Below are positions 51,378 through 60,478 of a DNA stretch of 64,000 nucleotides, piece by piece. The position numbers and the translations under genes are program-made. The stretch is from DATBFU01 sp035498405. GTDB lineage: Bacteria; Acidobacteriota; Thermoanaerobaculia; UBA5066; Gp7-AA6. Below the pieces are notes generated by a model. That model saw only the letters and a program-made list of their open reading frames with translations, was not told the origin of the DNA and did no database searches. Within the stretch, counting starts at the first letter, position 1. The number at the start of each line of letters is the position of its first letter. The stretch is from the NCBI GenBank assembly GCA_035498405.1, contig DATKAE010000031.1:9618-73617 (forward strand), given 5' to 3'.

Positions 51378-53327
51378 ATGCTCAAAACGATGCGCGACAG
51401 CTTCCACCATCTCAAGTGGACGCTGTGGGCCGTGGTCATCGTCTTCATCCTGGGATTCGTCTACTTCAGCGGGTCGAGCCCGAACCCGGCGGACCGCGCC
51501 TCGCAGGTCGTGGCCCGCATCGGCTCCGACGAGATCACCGGCGCCGAATTCGAGCGCACCTACCAGGCCCGCCTGGAGAGTTACCGCCAGCAGTATCGCG
51601 GCAGCTTGACCCCGGAGATGCTCCGGTATCTCGACCTGCCCCGCCAGGTCTTGGAGGGCATGATCAGCCGCCGGCTGGAACTCGAGCAAGCGCGGCGACT
51701 CAAGCTCTCCGTCGGCAACGACGAGGTCGCCCGAGCCGTCATGGCCTACCCGGCCTTTCAGCAAGACGGGCGGTTCATCGGGAGGGAGAAGTACGTGCAG
51801 TTGCTCTTCCGCTACGGCTACACGCCGGAGCGCTTCGAGGAAGAGCTGCGCGAGGATCTGCTCGCGGGCAAGTACGCCGAACTCGTACGGGCCTCGATCC
51901 TCGTGCCCGAACCGGAGCTCGTGCGCGAGTTCGCGGTGCGCAACGAGAAGGCCACCATCGAATACATCCTGGTGCCGTCCAGCCGCCTCGAGTCCGCCGT
52001 GCAGCCGACGGACGCGGATCTGAAGGCTTACGCGGAAAAGCACCGGGACCGATACCGCAAGCCCGAGCAGCGCCGGATCAAGTACCTGCTGATCGACCAG
52101 GCGAAGGTGCGGGCCAAGGTGGCGCCGACCGACGCGGAGCTGCGGGCCGAGTACGAACAGCGCCGCGAGGGGCTCAAGGTCCCCGAGCAGGTCGTGGCGG
52201 CCCACATCCTGATCAAGAGCGATTCGACGAAGGGAGCCGAGGCCGATGCCGCCGCCCGCGCCAAGGCCGAGAAGTTGGCGGCCCGCGCCCGCGCCGGCGA
52301 GGATTTCGCCAAGCTCGCGCGCGAATCGAGCGAGGACACGGCGAACAAGGACAGCGGCGGACAGCTGCCGCCGTTCTCCCGCGGCCAGATGGTGCCCGAG
52401 TTCGAGCAGGCCGCCTTCGCGCTCTCCCCCGGCCAGATCGCGGGCCCGGTCAAGACGCAGTTCGGCTACCACGTCATCAAGCTCGTGTCGAAGAACCCCG
52501 AGCACCTCCAGAGTTTCGAGGAGGCGCGCGGCGCGCTGGCGGCCGACCTGACGCAGCGCAAGGCCGCGGCGGAGGTGAGCCGCCTGGCGCGTGAGCTGTC
52601 GGAAAAGGTGCGCAAGTTGGGAAGCGCCTCGGACGAGGAGCTTCGCAAGCTTCAGAACGACGTCGTCACCTTCAACACGACGCCCTGGGTGGCGCGCGGA
52701 GAAGCGATTCCGGGCGTCGGCGCCAACGCCGACTTCGCGCAGGAGGCCTTCTCCTTGAAGCTCGGCCAGATCTCCAAGAGCGCCGTCTCGACGGCCCGGG
52801 GCCCCGCGATCGTCAAGCCCGCCGAGCAGCGGCCGGCCGGCGTTCCCCCCTTCGACGAGCTGAAGGAGCGGGTCGCCGCGGATTGGAAGACCGACCGCCG
52901 CGAGAAGGAAGCCCTGGAAAAGCTGCAGCCAGCGGCCCGGGAGATCGCATCGGGCACACCCCTTCCCCAGGTCGCCGCACGCTACGACACCGAGGTGAAG
53001 ACGACTCCGGAGTTTGCCCCGGGCGGCCCCATTCCCGAGATCGGCAACGCGCCCGAGCTGTCGTCGGCGGTCTTCAAGACCGCCCAAGGGCAGACCGGAG
53101 CGCCCACACCCGTGCCCGGAGGGTTCGTCCTCTTCCGCGTCATCGAGCGCAAGACGGCCGATCCCAAGGCCTTCGAGGCCCAGAAGGCGGAGCTCGCCGA
53201 AGCCGTCCGCGCCCGGGAAGGGGAGAAGCTCCTGCGCTCCTCGCTCGAGCAGCTGCGCACCGAACGGAAGGTCGAGATCAACGAGGAGCTGCTGCGGTCC
53301 TTTCTGCCGGAAGAGAGACGAGGCTGA
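51378..53327 (+). CDS. PpiD/SurA-like membrane-anchored peptidyl-prolyl isomerase
   Basis: The 649-residue protein has a short cytoplasmic N-terminus, one membrane anchor (about residues 15-32) and a SurA_N-like helical chaperone part (about 50-240). A parvulin domain follows with VVAAHILIK, AKLARESSEDTANKDSGGQLP and TQFGYHVIKLV, then a long C-terminal helical region. It matches PpiD architecture, a periplasmic folding factor for exported proteins, and could serve the abundant outer-membrane proteins nearby. The ATG at 51378 has GGAGG ten bases upstream. It is 77 bp ahead of ruvA on the same strand. Gene symbol is withheld because PpiD and PrsA/SurA-like branches are hard to separate by eye. 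Confidence 0.87.
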   Translation: MLKTMRDSFHHLKWTLWAVVIVFILGFVYFSGSSPNPADRASQVVARIGSDEITGAEFERTYQARLESYRQQYRGSLTPEMLRYLDLPRQVLEGMISRRLELEQARRLKLSVGNDEVARAVMAYPAFQQDGRFIGREKYVQLLFRYGYTPERFEEELREDLLAGKYAELVRASILVPEPELVREFAVRNEKATIEYILVPSSRLESAVQPTDADLKAYAEKHRDRYRKPEQRRIKYLLIDQAKVRAKVAPTDAELRAEYEQRREGLKVPEQVVAAHILIKSDSTKGAEADAAARAKAEKLAARARAGEDFAKLARESSEDTANKDSGGQLPPFSRGQMVPEFEQAAFALSPGQIAGPVKTQFGYHVIKLVSKNPEHLQSFEEARGALAADLTQRKAAAEVSRLARELSEKVRKLGSASDEELRKLQNDVVTFNTTPWVARGEAIPGVGANADFAQEAFSLKLGQISKSAVSTARGPAIVKPAEQRPAGVPPFDELKERVAADWKTDRREKEALEKLQPAAREIASGTPLPQVAARYDTEVKTTPEFAPGGPIPEIGNAPELSSAVFKTAQGQTGAPTPVPGGFVLFRVIERKTADPKAFEAQKAELAEAVRAREGEKLLRSSLEQLRTERKVEINEELLRSFLPEERRG

Positions 53328-53404
53328 ACGCCGGAGACGGCTTGCGCCACGCTCCGCTCTCCGACGCCTCGCCCGACTGCGCGCGCAGCTAGAATTCGCC
53401 TCTT

Positions 53405-53995
53405 ATGATCGCCCGCCTCACGGGGCGCCTCGCGTCCAAGGCGCCCGACCAGGTCCTGCTGGATGTGGGCGGCGTGGGCTACCTCGTCCACATTCCCCTC
53501 TCGACGTTCTACGAGCTGCCCGAGGCCGAGAGCCCTGCCTCGTTGTGGATCCACACGCACGTGCGCGAAGACGTGCTGGCGCTCTACGGCTTCCTGACCG
53601 AGCGGGAGCGGTCGCTCTTCCTCTTGCTCATGAGTGTGGCCGGCATCGGGCCGAGGGTCGCCCTGACGGTGCTCTCGGGCATTCCGCCGGCCGAACTGGT
53701 CGAGGCCCTGCGACAACAGGATGTCCGGCGCCTGGTCGCGATCCCGGGCGTGGGAAAGAAGACCGCCGAGCGAATGGTGCTGGAGCTCGCCGAAAAAGCG
53801 GCCGCGTTCGCGGCGGAGCCGCCGGCGGGAGCGCCCGCGGCGGTCGCGGCTGACGATGTGATCTCCGCCCTGGTCAACCTGGGCTACCGAAAGGCCGAGG
53901 CGGAGCGCGCCGTGGACGGCATCGCCCGCGGCGGCGCGCCGGCGGAATTCGGCCAGTACCTCAAACTGGCGTTGAAGAAGCTCACCGGCGGATGA
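53405..53995 (+). CDS. ruvA: Holliday junction branch migration protein RuvA
   Basis: The 196-residue protein has an N-terminal OB fold (MIARLTGRLASKAPDQVLLDVGGVGYLV), a helix-hairpin-helix core (VAGIGPRVALTVLSGIP and IPGVGKKTAERMVLEL) and a C-terminal UBA-like domain (ISALVNLGYRKAEAERAV). It binds four-way junctions as tetramers and loads RuvB. It ends about 73 bp before ruvB. RuvC is not in this window. No strong Shine-Dalgarno precedes the ATG at 53405. Confidence 0.96.
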   Translation: MIARLTGRLASKAPDQVLLDVGGVGYLVHIPLSTFYELPEAESPASLWIHTHVREDVLALYGFLTERERSLFLLLMSVAGIGPRVALTVLSGIPPAELVEALRQQDVRRLVAIPGVGKKTAERMVLELAEKAAAFAAEPPAGAPAAVAADDVISALVNLGYRKAEAERAVDGIARGGAPAEFGQYLKLALKKLTGG

Positions 53996-54068
53996 GGAGG
54001 ACCTCCGACGGCGGACCGCCGGGGCCGCGCCGGCGCCGCCCGAGGCGGCGACCTCCGACGGTAGACTG

Positions 54069-55100
54069 ATGACGCCCATGACGGACGAGAAGGACATCCT
54101 GACCGGCACCGCCCTCGAAGAGGACGCCGCGGTCGAGCCGAAACTCCGGCCGCAGACGCTCTCCGAATACATTGGCCAGCCGAAGATCCGCGAGAACCTC
54201 GGTGTCTTCCTCGCGGCCGCACGCGGTCGCGGTGAGCCGCTCGACCACGTGCTCTTGACCGGGCCTCCCGGTCTCGGCAAGACGACGCTCGCCCACATCG
54301 TGGCCCGAGAAATGGGGGCCGGCCTCCGGTTGACCTCGGGCCCGATGATCGTCCGCGCCGGAGACCTGGCCGGTATGCTGACGAATCTCCAGCCCCGGGA
54401 TGTCCTCTTCGTGGACGAAATTCACCGCCTGGCGCCCGCCGTGGAGGAGATCCTCTACCCGGCCATGGAGGACTACCGCCTGGACATCGTGATCGGCGAA
54501 GGGCCGATGGCGCGCACCATGAAAGTGGACCTGCCTCCCTTCACGCTGGTGGGCGCGACGACGCGTCCCGGCCTGTTGTCTCAGCCGCTCCATGCGCGCT
54601 TCGGCATTACGTTGCGCCTGGACTTCTACGACGTCGCGGCCCTCTCGCGGATCGTCCGGCGCTCGGCCGACATTCTCGGTGTGCGAATCGACGAGGCGGC
54701 GGCGCGCGAGATCGGGGCCCGCAGCCGCGGCACGCCGCGCATCGCCAACCGGCTGCTGCGCCGCCTGCGCGATTTCGCCGAGGTCGCCGCCAAGCGGTCG
54801 ATCGACCTCTCGACCGCCCGCGAGGCCCTCGCCCGGCTCGAGGTGGACGAGCACGGATTCGACGAGCTCGACCGCCGGATCCTGACGACGATCATCGACA
54901 AGTTTGGGGGAGGGCCGGTCGGCATCGGGTCGATTGCCGCTTCGATCGGCGAGGACCGCGGCACGCTCGAGGACCTCTACGAGCCCTACCTGATCCAGGC
55001 GGGCTTTCTGCAACGCACACCGCGGGGACGGGTGGCCTCGGCCGCGGCGTACCGGCATCTGGGGATCGTCCCGCCGCCCCGGGATGGATCGCTCTTTTGA
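54069..55100 (+). CDS. ruvB: Holliday junction branch migration ATPase RuvB
   Basis: The 343-residue AAA+ motor has Walker A GPPGLGKTT (Lys71), Walker B VLFVDEIHRL (DEIH), sensor 1 LVGATTRPG and sensor 2 RGTPRIANRL. A C-terminal winged helix ends RTPRGRVASAAAYRHLG. It forms hexamers that pump DNA arms through the RuvA-bound junction. An in-frame ATG at 54078 is an alternative start. The short direct repeat GACCTCCGACGG occurs at 53999-54010 and 54049-54060 between ruvA and ruvB. Its TGA overlaps the TTG start of the lipid kinase gene. Confidence 0.97.
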   Translation: MTPMTDEKDILTGTALEEDAAVEPKLRPQTLSEYIGQPKIRENLGVFLAAARGRGEPLDHVLLTGPPGLGKTTLAHIVAREMGAGLRLTSGPMIVRAGDLAGMLTNLQPRDVLFVDEIHRLAPAVEEILYPAMEDYRLDIVIGEGPMARTMKVDLPPFTLVGATTRPGLLSQPLHARFGITLRLDFYDVAALSRIVRRSADILGVRIDEAAAREIGARSRGTPRIANRLLRRLRDFAEVAAKRSIDLSTAREALARLEVDEHGFDELDRRILTTIIDKFGGGPVGIGSIAASIGEDRGTLEDLYEPYLIQAGFLQRTPRGRVASAAAYRHLGIVPPPRDGSLF

Positions 55101-56101
55101 AACCGCCCGTGACGATCGGCCAAACGACCGCCCGAGAGCCCGATCGCGACGCCGCCGAAAGTTCGGAGGCGCCGCCCGAGGCCTTTCGCAAGGGAGTCCT
55201 GGTCTATAACCCGAAGGCCGGCCAGCGCGACCGCAGACCGGAGATGGAGGCCTTGATCGGCCGGATGCGGGCGCGGGGCCTCACCCTGGTCAACGCTCCC
55301 ACGACCGGCCCGGGGCACGCCGCCGAGATCATGCAGGCCTTCTTGCCTTTGAAGCCGGACGTCGCGCTGGTTTGCGGCGGGGACGGCACGGTCTCGGAGG
55401 TCGTGCGGGGCCTGGACGGATCCGGCATTCCGCTGGCCATCCTTCCCGGGGGGACTTCCAACGTCCTGGCGCGAGAGCTCGGCATCCCGTCCGACCCGGA
55501 AAGCGCGGCCGAGTTGCTCTTCACCGGACAGCTGCGTTCGCTGCGCGTTCTGACGGCCAACGATCGTCCATTCTTGCTCTGGGCGGGCGCGGGACTCGAC
55601 GCCCGCGTCATGGGGAAGATGAGCCTTCGGCTCAAGAGACACCTGGGCCGCTCGGGAATCACGCCAACCGCTTGGAGAGAGTTCTTCCGCTACGAGTTTC
55701 CCCGCCTCCGAGTGGAAGTGGACGGCGCCGTCGAGGAAGCGACCTTCGCCGTCGTCTGCCACGCACGGCACTATGCGGGATTCTGGGTGATCGCGCCGGA
55801 CGCTTCTCCCACCTCCGACGAGATGCACGTGGTGCTCTTCTCGGGCCGCAGTCGCTGGAAATTCTTCCGCTTCTTCCGGGAAATCCGGCGCGGGCGGGCC
55901 GGGCACCTGGCCCACGGCCTGGCGCGCGTCGTGCACGGCCGCAACGTGGAGATCCGTTCACTCGAGAACTACCCGGTCGAGGTGCAGGTGGACGGCGACT
56001 GCGTGCTCGAAACCCCGGTCACCTGCAAAACGACCCTGCAGACGGTCGAGGTTCTCGTTCCGCGCGAAGGCCGACCGGCAGCGCACACCCCTCGTCGCTG
56101 A
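55097..56101 (+). CDS. Diacylglycerol kinase-family lipid kinase
   Basis: The 334-residue protein has the DAGK catalytic domain opening GVLVYNPKAGQRDRR and the ATP-binding GGDGTVSEVV. It continues with LAILPGGTSNVLARELG, and a C-terminal beta-sandwich with VQVDGDCVLETPV. Enzymes of this family phosphorylate diacylglycerol or related lipids (DgkB/YegS type), feeding phospholipid turnover. The start is TTG at 55097, overlapping the RuvB stop by three bases (TTGA). The first 30 residues (to EAFRKG) are poorly conserved, so the true start could be later; no better one is visible. It converges with the aminopeptidase P gene across a 33-bp gap. Confidence 0.88.
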   Translation: MKPPVTIGQTTAREPDRDAAESSEAPPEAFRKGVLVYNPKAGQRDRRPEMEALIGRMRARGLTLVNAPTTGPGHAAEIMQAFLPLKPDVALVCGGDGTVSEVVRGLDGSGIPLAILPGGTSNVLARELGIPSDPESAAELLFTGQLRSLRVLTANDRPFLLWAGAGLDARVMGKMSLRLKRHLGRSGITPTAWREFFRYEFPRLRVEVDGAVEEATFAVVCHARHYAGFWVIAPDASPTSDEMHVVLFSGRSRWKFFRFFREIRRGRAGHLAHGLARVVHGRNVEIRSLENYPVEVQVDGDCVLETPVTCKTTLQTVEVLVPREGRPAAHTPRR

Positions 56102-56134
56102 CCCCGGCCCGAGGGGCGAGCTCCTCTTTTCGGG

Positions 56135-57673
56135 CTACCGACGTTTCCCGGAAAGAACCGTTTTCTCGACCTCGGCGATCTCCTTCGGCGCCGCGCAGGA
56201 GAGGCACTCCACTCCCTCGTTGGTCACCAGGACGGTGTCCTCGATGCGCACCCCGATGTTCCACCACTTCGGGTCGGCGCCCGCCGTGTTGGCCGGGATG
56301 TAGATGCCGGGCTCGATAGTCAGGACCATCCCCGGCTCCAGACGGCGCGAGGCCCCGTTGACTTCGTAGGACCCCTTGTCGTGAACGTCCAGGCCCACCC
56401 AATGGGAGATGCCATGAACCGTGAACTTGCGGTACGCCTTGGACTCGACGAGCTTCTCGACATCGCCCGAAAGAAGCCCCAACCGAACCAGTCCCTCCGT
56501 CTGGACTCGGGCGGACTTCTTCTCGATCTCCTCGTGGCTGACCCCCGGCTTCACCATCGCCAGGGTCTGCCGCTGCGCCTCGAGCACCACCTCGTAGACC
56601 GCGCGCTGCGGCGCGCTGAAGCGGCCGCTCGCGGGATAGGTGCGCGTGATGTCCGTGGCGTAGTAGCCGTACTCGGCGCCCGAGTCGTTCAAGACGAGGT
56701 CCCCCTCCTCGATCTGTCGGTCGTTCTTGTCCCAATGGAGAAAGACGCTGTTCGGCCCCGAGGCCACGATCGAGGGATAGGCCATCCGACGCGCGCCGCT
56801 GGCGGCGCAGGAACCATCCAGAGCCTGCTGGACCTCGAACTCCCACCGGCCCGGGGACGCCGCCTTCATCGCGAGGATGTGGCCCTGCGCGCTCACTTGC
56901 GCCGCGCGGCGCAGGAAGCGGATCTCCTCCTCGTCTTTGATCAGACGCATCTCGTGCAGAAGCTCTCCCGCATCGATGACCGCGGCGGGGCCGGAGTCGC
57001 GGTCGCGCACGCCCCGGAGTGCCTTTCGGAACTTCTCGGCCCAGGCCGCGTCGTTTCCATCGCCGAGATAGAGGTTGGCGGCCTCGGCGAGGTATCCCGA
57101 AAAGCGATACGTGACGGGATCCCAGCTCGCCAGGCGGTTGGCGAGCTCCGACTCCGCGAAGGAAGCGTCCGCGCCGTACTCGGCCGCCGCTGCCGCCGGC
57201 CCGGGACGCGGCCCCTGGTACGCCTCCCGGCGGGCATCGCGCGGGCGAACGAAGAGGATGTATCGCTTCCCGTCGGCCGGGTCGTTGCGGAGCACCGCGG
57301 TCGTGTCGGGCTCCTCGATTCCGGTCAAGTAGAAGAAGTCCGAGTCCTGCCGGTAGAGGTACTCGGTGTCGTTGGACATCAGCCGCTCGGGCGCCGAGCG
57401 CAGAACGGCGACCGACCGCGGCGGCAGCTTCGAGAGGAATCGCTCTCGGCGCGCGCGGAACGTCTCCGGCGAGTGCGACAACGGCGCGGAGTCGAGGCCC
57501 CGCAGAGGGAAGGCGAGCAGGAGGATGACCACCGAAAGGACGCCCCTCACCCCTGCCGCCCGCTCGCTTCGCGAGACGCGACCTTCGGTCGCGGCCGACG
57601 CTGAAGTCAAGCGCGGGGAGACCCCTCGCGCTCCCCCGCTCCCCGGGGAGAGGGTGTTTCGGCGCGGTCTCAT
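56135..57673 (-). CDS. pepP: Exported aminopeptidase P (Xaa-Pro aminopeptidase), M24B family
   Basis: From ATG 57673 the product is 512 residues; the M24 ligands are Asp in LNDSGAEYGYYATDITRT (two), His in HGISHWVGLDVHD, Glu in TIEPGIYIP and Glu in RIEDTVLV. An aminopeptidase P N-terminal domain precedes (APERLMSNDTEYLYRQDSDF). It removes N-terminal residues before proline. The start is odd: ATG 57673 has a good Shine-Dalgarno (GAGGTG) two bases after the radical SAM stop, but the hydrophobic signal core (VVILLLAFPL) begins 46 codons later. A 114-bp palindromic repeat (57543-57656) lies between them in frame. A GTG at 57550 is an alternative start. Confidence 0.85.
   Translation of the reverse strand: MRPRRNTLSPGSGGARGVSPRLTSASAATEGRVSRSERAAGVRGVLSVVILLLAFPLRGLDSAPLSHSPETFRARRERFLSKLPPRSVAVLRSAPERLMSNDTEYLYRQDSDFFYLTGIEEPDTTAVLRNDPADGKRYILFVRPRDARREAYQGPRPGPAAAAAEYGADASFAESELANRLASWDPVTYRFSGYLAEAANLYLGDGNDAAWAEKFRKALRGVRDRDSGPAAVIDAGELLHEMRLIKDEEEIRFLRRAAQVSAQGHILAMKAASPGRWEFEVQQALDGSCAASGARRMAYPSIVASGPNSVFLHWDKNDRQIEEGDLVLNDSGAEYGYYATDITRTYPASGRFSAPQRAVYEVVLEAQRQTLAMVKPGVSHEEIEKKSARVQTEGLVRLGLLSGDVEKLVESKAYRKFTVHGISHWVGLDVHDKGSYEVNGASRRLEPGMVLTIEPGIYIPANTAGADPKWWNIGVRIEDTVLVTNEGVECLSCAAPKEIAEVEKTVLSGKRR
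57543..57656 (+). repeat. Palindromic REP-type element inside the start region of pepP
   Basis: This 114-bp stretch runs from CCCCTCACCCC to GGGGAGAGGGTG. It contains two perfect hairpins in tandem: CTCGC-TTC-GCGAG (57563-57575) and CGCGACC-TTC-GGTCGCG (57577-57593), plus the palindrome CTCCCCGGGGAG (57639-57650). Such C-rich palindromic units are usually intergenic in high-GC bacteria. Its length is a multiple of three, so the downstream pepP frame is kept. The hairpin at 5662-5692 resembles its ends only loosely. Confidence 0.55.
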
Positions 57674-57675
57674 CT

Positions 57676-59250
57676 TCACCTCTTCGAAATGAAGGCCCAG
57701 GGGGCCGGCTCGGTCCTCGGTTGCAGCGTCTGTGGCCGTATGACGGCGGCGATCCGGTTGCGATGTGTCTTGAGCAGGCGCCGAACCGGCACTCCCGACG
57801 CGGCTTCCTCCAGGATGTCGGCGCCCGACTCGTCCATCTTGGCCAGATACGCTTCCCAGACCGCCTCGGACAACGACATGCCTCGGAAGACGACGTGGCT
57901 CATCTGCTCGAACTCCCGCTGCAGGTAGGTGAGCTTCTCCCGCAGAGAATCCTCGTCGGCGAGCGCTTCGTCCTCGTAAGGGGTGTGCGGCTTCGGAATG
58001 AACGCATTGACCGAGGGTACGAGCTGCGCCACTCTCCCGAGCGCCCGGCCTTCCTCGACGGCGATCTCCCGAAGATCGGCGACCGTGCGGACGATGTCCT
58101 CGACATCGGCGTCCGTCTCGGTGGGAAGGCCCACTTGAAGGTAGAGCTTCAAACGGGTGAATCCGTGCGCGAACACCCGCCGCGCCTTCTCGCGAAGCAT
58201 CTCGTCCGAGACCTTCTTGTTGATATGGAGCCGGAGACGCTCGTTTCCGGCCTCGGGCGCGATCGCGATCGCCTTCTCCCCCTGGCGCGCCAGAATCTCC
58301 AAGATCGGGTCCTCGATCGCGTCGATCTTGATCGAAGAGAGCGCGATGTGGTACCCGAGCTCGGAGAGCCCCCGGAGGATCGGTGTGATCTCGGGATGGT
58401 CGCAGACCGCCGTGGCGATCAGGCCGATCCGGGAAGTCGAGGGACGCGCCAGCCGCGCGACTTTCAGGATCGAATCCGCCGGATACTGCTTGATCGGCGC
58501 CATGGCGTAGGCGGCCCAGCAGAAGCGGCACATCTCGGTGCAGCCGCGCGAGATTTCGACGAGCAGCTTGTCCGCCAGCTCGGTGCGCGGCGTCAGGATC
58601 GTCGAGTGCGGAACCTCGAAGGAGGGGCCGATCTCGTTGCGGGACATGGGCTGCTGAATCACGACCCTCTGCCGGACGGCGCCCTCGGCCCGCAGCCCCT
58701 GCACCGTCGGCACGAAGAACCCCGGCAGACCGGCGGCCTCCCTCAGAAATTCTTCGCGCGACAGGCCCGATTGCGAAAGCTCGGCGATTCGGGGAACCAG
58801 GCGCTCTCCGTCACCCAGCGCGAACAAATCCACGAAGGCGGACAGCGCGGCGGGATTCATGCGCGCAATGTCTCCGCCCACGAGCAAGAGCGGGTGCCGC
58901 TCGTCGCGCTCCGTCCGGCGCACCGGGATCCCCGCGGCGGCGAGCGTCCTGACGATGTTGACGATGTCCATCTCCCACGAGAGCGACCACGCGAGCAGGC
59001 CGAACTCCGAAAGCGGCGTACCGGTTTCGAACGAGACGGCCGGCTGCCCCTCCTCGAAGAAGAAACGCTCGCAGACGAGGTCCGGCACCCGATTGAAGAG
59101 CCGGTAGACCCACTGGAAGCCGAGGTTCGACATGCCGACTTCGTAGGAGTTGGGGAAGCCGAGCGCGATGCGGTACGCCCCGAACCGGTTCGGGGCCTCG
59201 GTGAAACGCTCGAGGGCCGCGAGCTCTCGGTTCTTTGCGGTCGGGCGCAT
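57676..59250 (-). CDS. B12-binding radical SAM protein
   Basis: The 524-residue protein has an N-terminal B12-binding-like domain (RIALGFPNSYEVGMSNLGFQ) and then a radical SAM barrel. The iron-sulfur motif is CTEMCRFC (C-x3-C-x2-C) in VEISRGCTEMCRFCWAAY. It resembles the uncharacterised TIGR03960-type group often encoded near tRNA- or ribosome-linked genes; the reaction is unknown. ATG 59250 is used; a TTG at 59265, directly after the glycerate kinase stop, is an alternative. A perfect TATAAT (59270-59265 on the minus strand) sits just upstream, but its CTATAA part is codon sequence of the previous gene, and no -35 was seen. Confidence 0.87.
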   Translation of the reverse strand: MRPTAKNRELAALERFTEAPNRFGAYRIALGFPNSYEVGMSNLGFQWVYRLFNRVPDLVCERFFFEEGQPAVSFETGTPLSEFGLLAWSLSWEMDIVNIVRTLAAAGIPVRRTERDERHPLLLVGGDIARMNPAALSAFVDLFALGDGERLVPRIAELSQSGLSREEFLREAAGLPGFFVPTVQGLRAEGAVRQRVVIQQPMSRNEIGPSFEVPHSTILTPRTELADKLLVEISRGCTEMCRFCWAAYAMAPIKQYPADSILKVARLARPSTSRIGLIATAVCDHPEITPILRGLSELGYHIALSSIKIDAIEDPILEILARQGEKAIAIAPEAGNERLRLHINKKVSDEMLREKARRVFAHGFTRLKLYLQVGLPTETDADVEDIVRTVADLREIAVEEGRALGRVAQLVPSVNAFIPKPHTPYEDEALADEDSLREKLTYLQREFEQMSHVVFRGMSLSEAVWEAYLAKMDESGADILEEAASGVPVRRLLKTHRNRIAAVIRPQTLQPRTEPAPWAFISKR

Positions 59251-59265
59251 GCGCAGAACCGGCAA

Positions 59266-60405
59266 TTATAGGCGCAGCGCGAAGGCCCAGTCCGCCACGT
59301 TGACGCCCGTTGGACCGGTCACGAACAGGTCCCCGAGCCGGCCGAAGAAGGCATCGGTCGTGTGGCGGTCGAGGGCTCGATCGGGGTCGAGTCGGCCGCG
59401 CCGGGCGCGTTCGACGGTGCGCCCATCCGCGAAGGCGCCGGCCCCGCGCGAGGTGCCGTCGCGGCCGTCGGATCCGGCCGCAAGCAGGTAGAGCCCCGTC
59501 TCGTCCTCGATCTCGAGCGCCGCGCCCAGGGCGAACTCGAGATTCCGGCCTCCCCGGCCGCGGGGCCTCGAAAGAGTCACCGTCGTCTCCCCCCCGGCGA
59601 CGAGCGCCTGCCCCGGGTGCAGCCGGATCGCCCGCCGGGCGAATCGCTTTCCGGCCTCGCGCGCCTCTCCCGACATCCGACTCCGCGCCCGGGTTACCGA
59701 GAGTCCCTGGCGACGAGCCTCCGCTTCGGCCGCCGCAAGGCCGTCGGCGTTGACTCCGATGATCCGCACGAGGTCGCCGCGTCGGGCGCGGATCGTCGGG
59801 CCCGAGCCCACGACCGCGGCGCGGTCGCCCGGCACGTCGGAGAGAACGAGCGTCACCAGTTTGGCCGGGGTCGATGCGCCGAGGCGGCCCCCTTTGATCG
59901 CGGAGAGCCGCGTGCGCAACCGGTTGAGCTCCAGGATCGAAGCCCCGGAAGAGGCGAGCCTCGCGACGGCCCGCCTCTTCTGCGAGAGTGTCACGCCCCG
60001 GCGGGGCAACGCGAGCAACGACGATGTACCGCCCGACACGAGACAGAGGATGACGTCTTCCGGGCCGAAGCTCGAAAAGAACTCGAGGGCCCGCCTTGCG
60101 GCGGCCACACTCGACCGGTCGGGCTCGGGGTGGGCGGAAGAAAGGACCTCGACGCCGGGCAAGGAGAAGACGGGTCCGCCTTTCGGGAGAATCGCCAGCC
60201 CTCGGGAAAAGCGCCCACGGGCCCCTCGGATCATTCCGGAGGCCGCCTTTCCGACGGCAAAGGCTCCGACCTCCTGCGCAAGCCCAAGAATAAGTTCGAC
60301 TTTCGCCTCGCCGAGCGCCGTCTCGACACGGTTCCGGGGGTCTGCGCCGGACAACGCCGCTCGGTACAGCTGGCGAAGCAGCCGCCGTCCTCCGCCCCCG
60401 TTCAT
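59266..60405 (-). CDS. Glycerate 2-kinase (DUF4147/MOFRL type)
   Basis: The 379-residue protein has the type-2 glycerate kinase order: N-terminal DUF4147 domain with FAVGKAASGMIRGA, SSAHPEPDRSSVAAA and CLVSGGTSSLLALP. A C-terminal MOFRL domain has ALVAGGETTVTLS, GGRNLEFALGAALE and LLAAGSDGRDGTS. It phosphorylates D-glycerate to 2-phosphoglycerate. The ATG at 60405 is chosen; GGGAG lies about 13 bases upstream, so initiation is not certain. A tiny frame overlaps upstream (ATG 60416 to TGA). Its TAA is followed directly by the radical SAM gene. It is divergent from the small secreted protein gene. Confidence 0.88.
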   Translation of the reverse strand: MNGGGGRRLLRQLYRAALSGADPRNRVETALGEAKVELILGLAQEVGAFAVGKAASGMIRGARGRFSRGLAILPKGGPVFSLPGVEVLSSAHPEPDRSSVAAARRALEFFSSFGPEDVILCLVSGGTSSLLALPRRGVTLSQKRRAVARLASSGASILELNRLRTRLSAIKGGRLGASTPAKLVTLVLSDVPGDRAAVVGSGPTIRARRGDLVRIIGVNADGLAAAEAEARRQGLSVTRARSRMSGEAREAGKRFARRAIRLHPGQALVAGGETTVTLSRPRGRGGRNLEFALGAALEIEDETGLYLLAAGSDGRDGTSRGAGAFADGRTVERARRGRLDPDRALDRHTTDAFFGRLGDLFVTGPTGVNVADWAFALRL

Positions 60406-60478
60406 CCGAAGTTCATCTCCCGCCGTATATATGATGCGGCGCTTAATTGCTGGAATCGCAAACTTAGGAGGAATAGTG

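Noticed and set aside
53999..54060. Direct repeat GACCTCCGACGG flanking the ruvA-ruvB gap
   Set aside because: It is twelve bases, twice, in a GC-rich intergenic segment; no further copies or structure were seen, so it is probably incidental.
59265..59270. Perfect TATAAT on the minus strand ahead of the radical SAM gene
   Set aside because: Part of it is the last codons and stop of the glycerate kinase gene, and no -35 hexamer is at a workable distance. It is kept only as a note.
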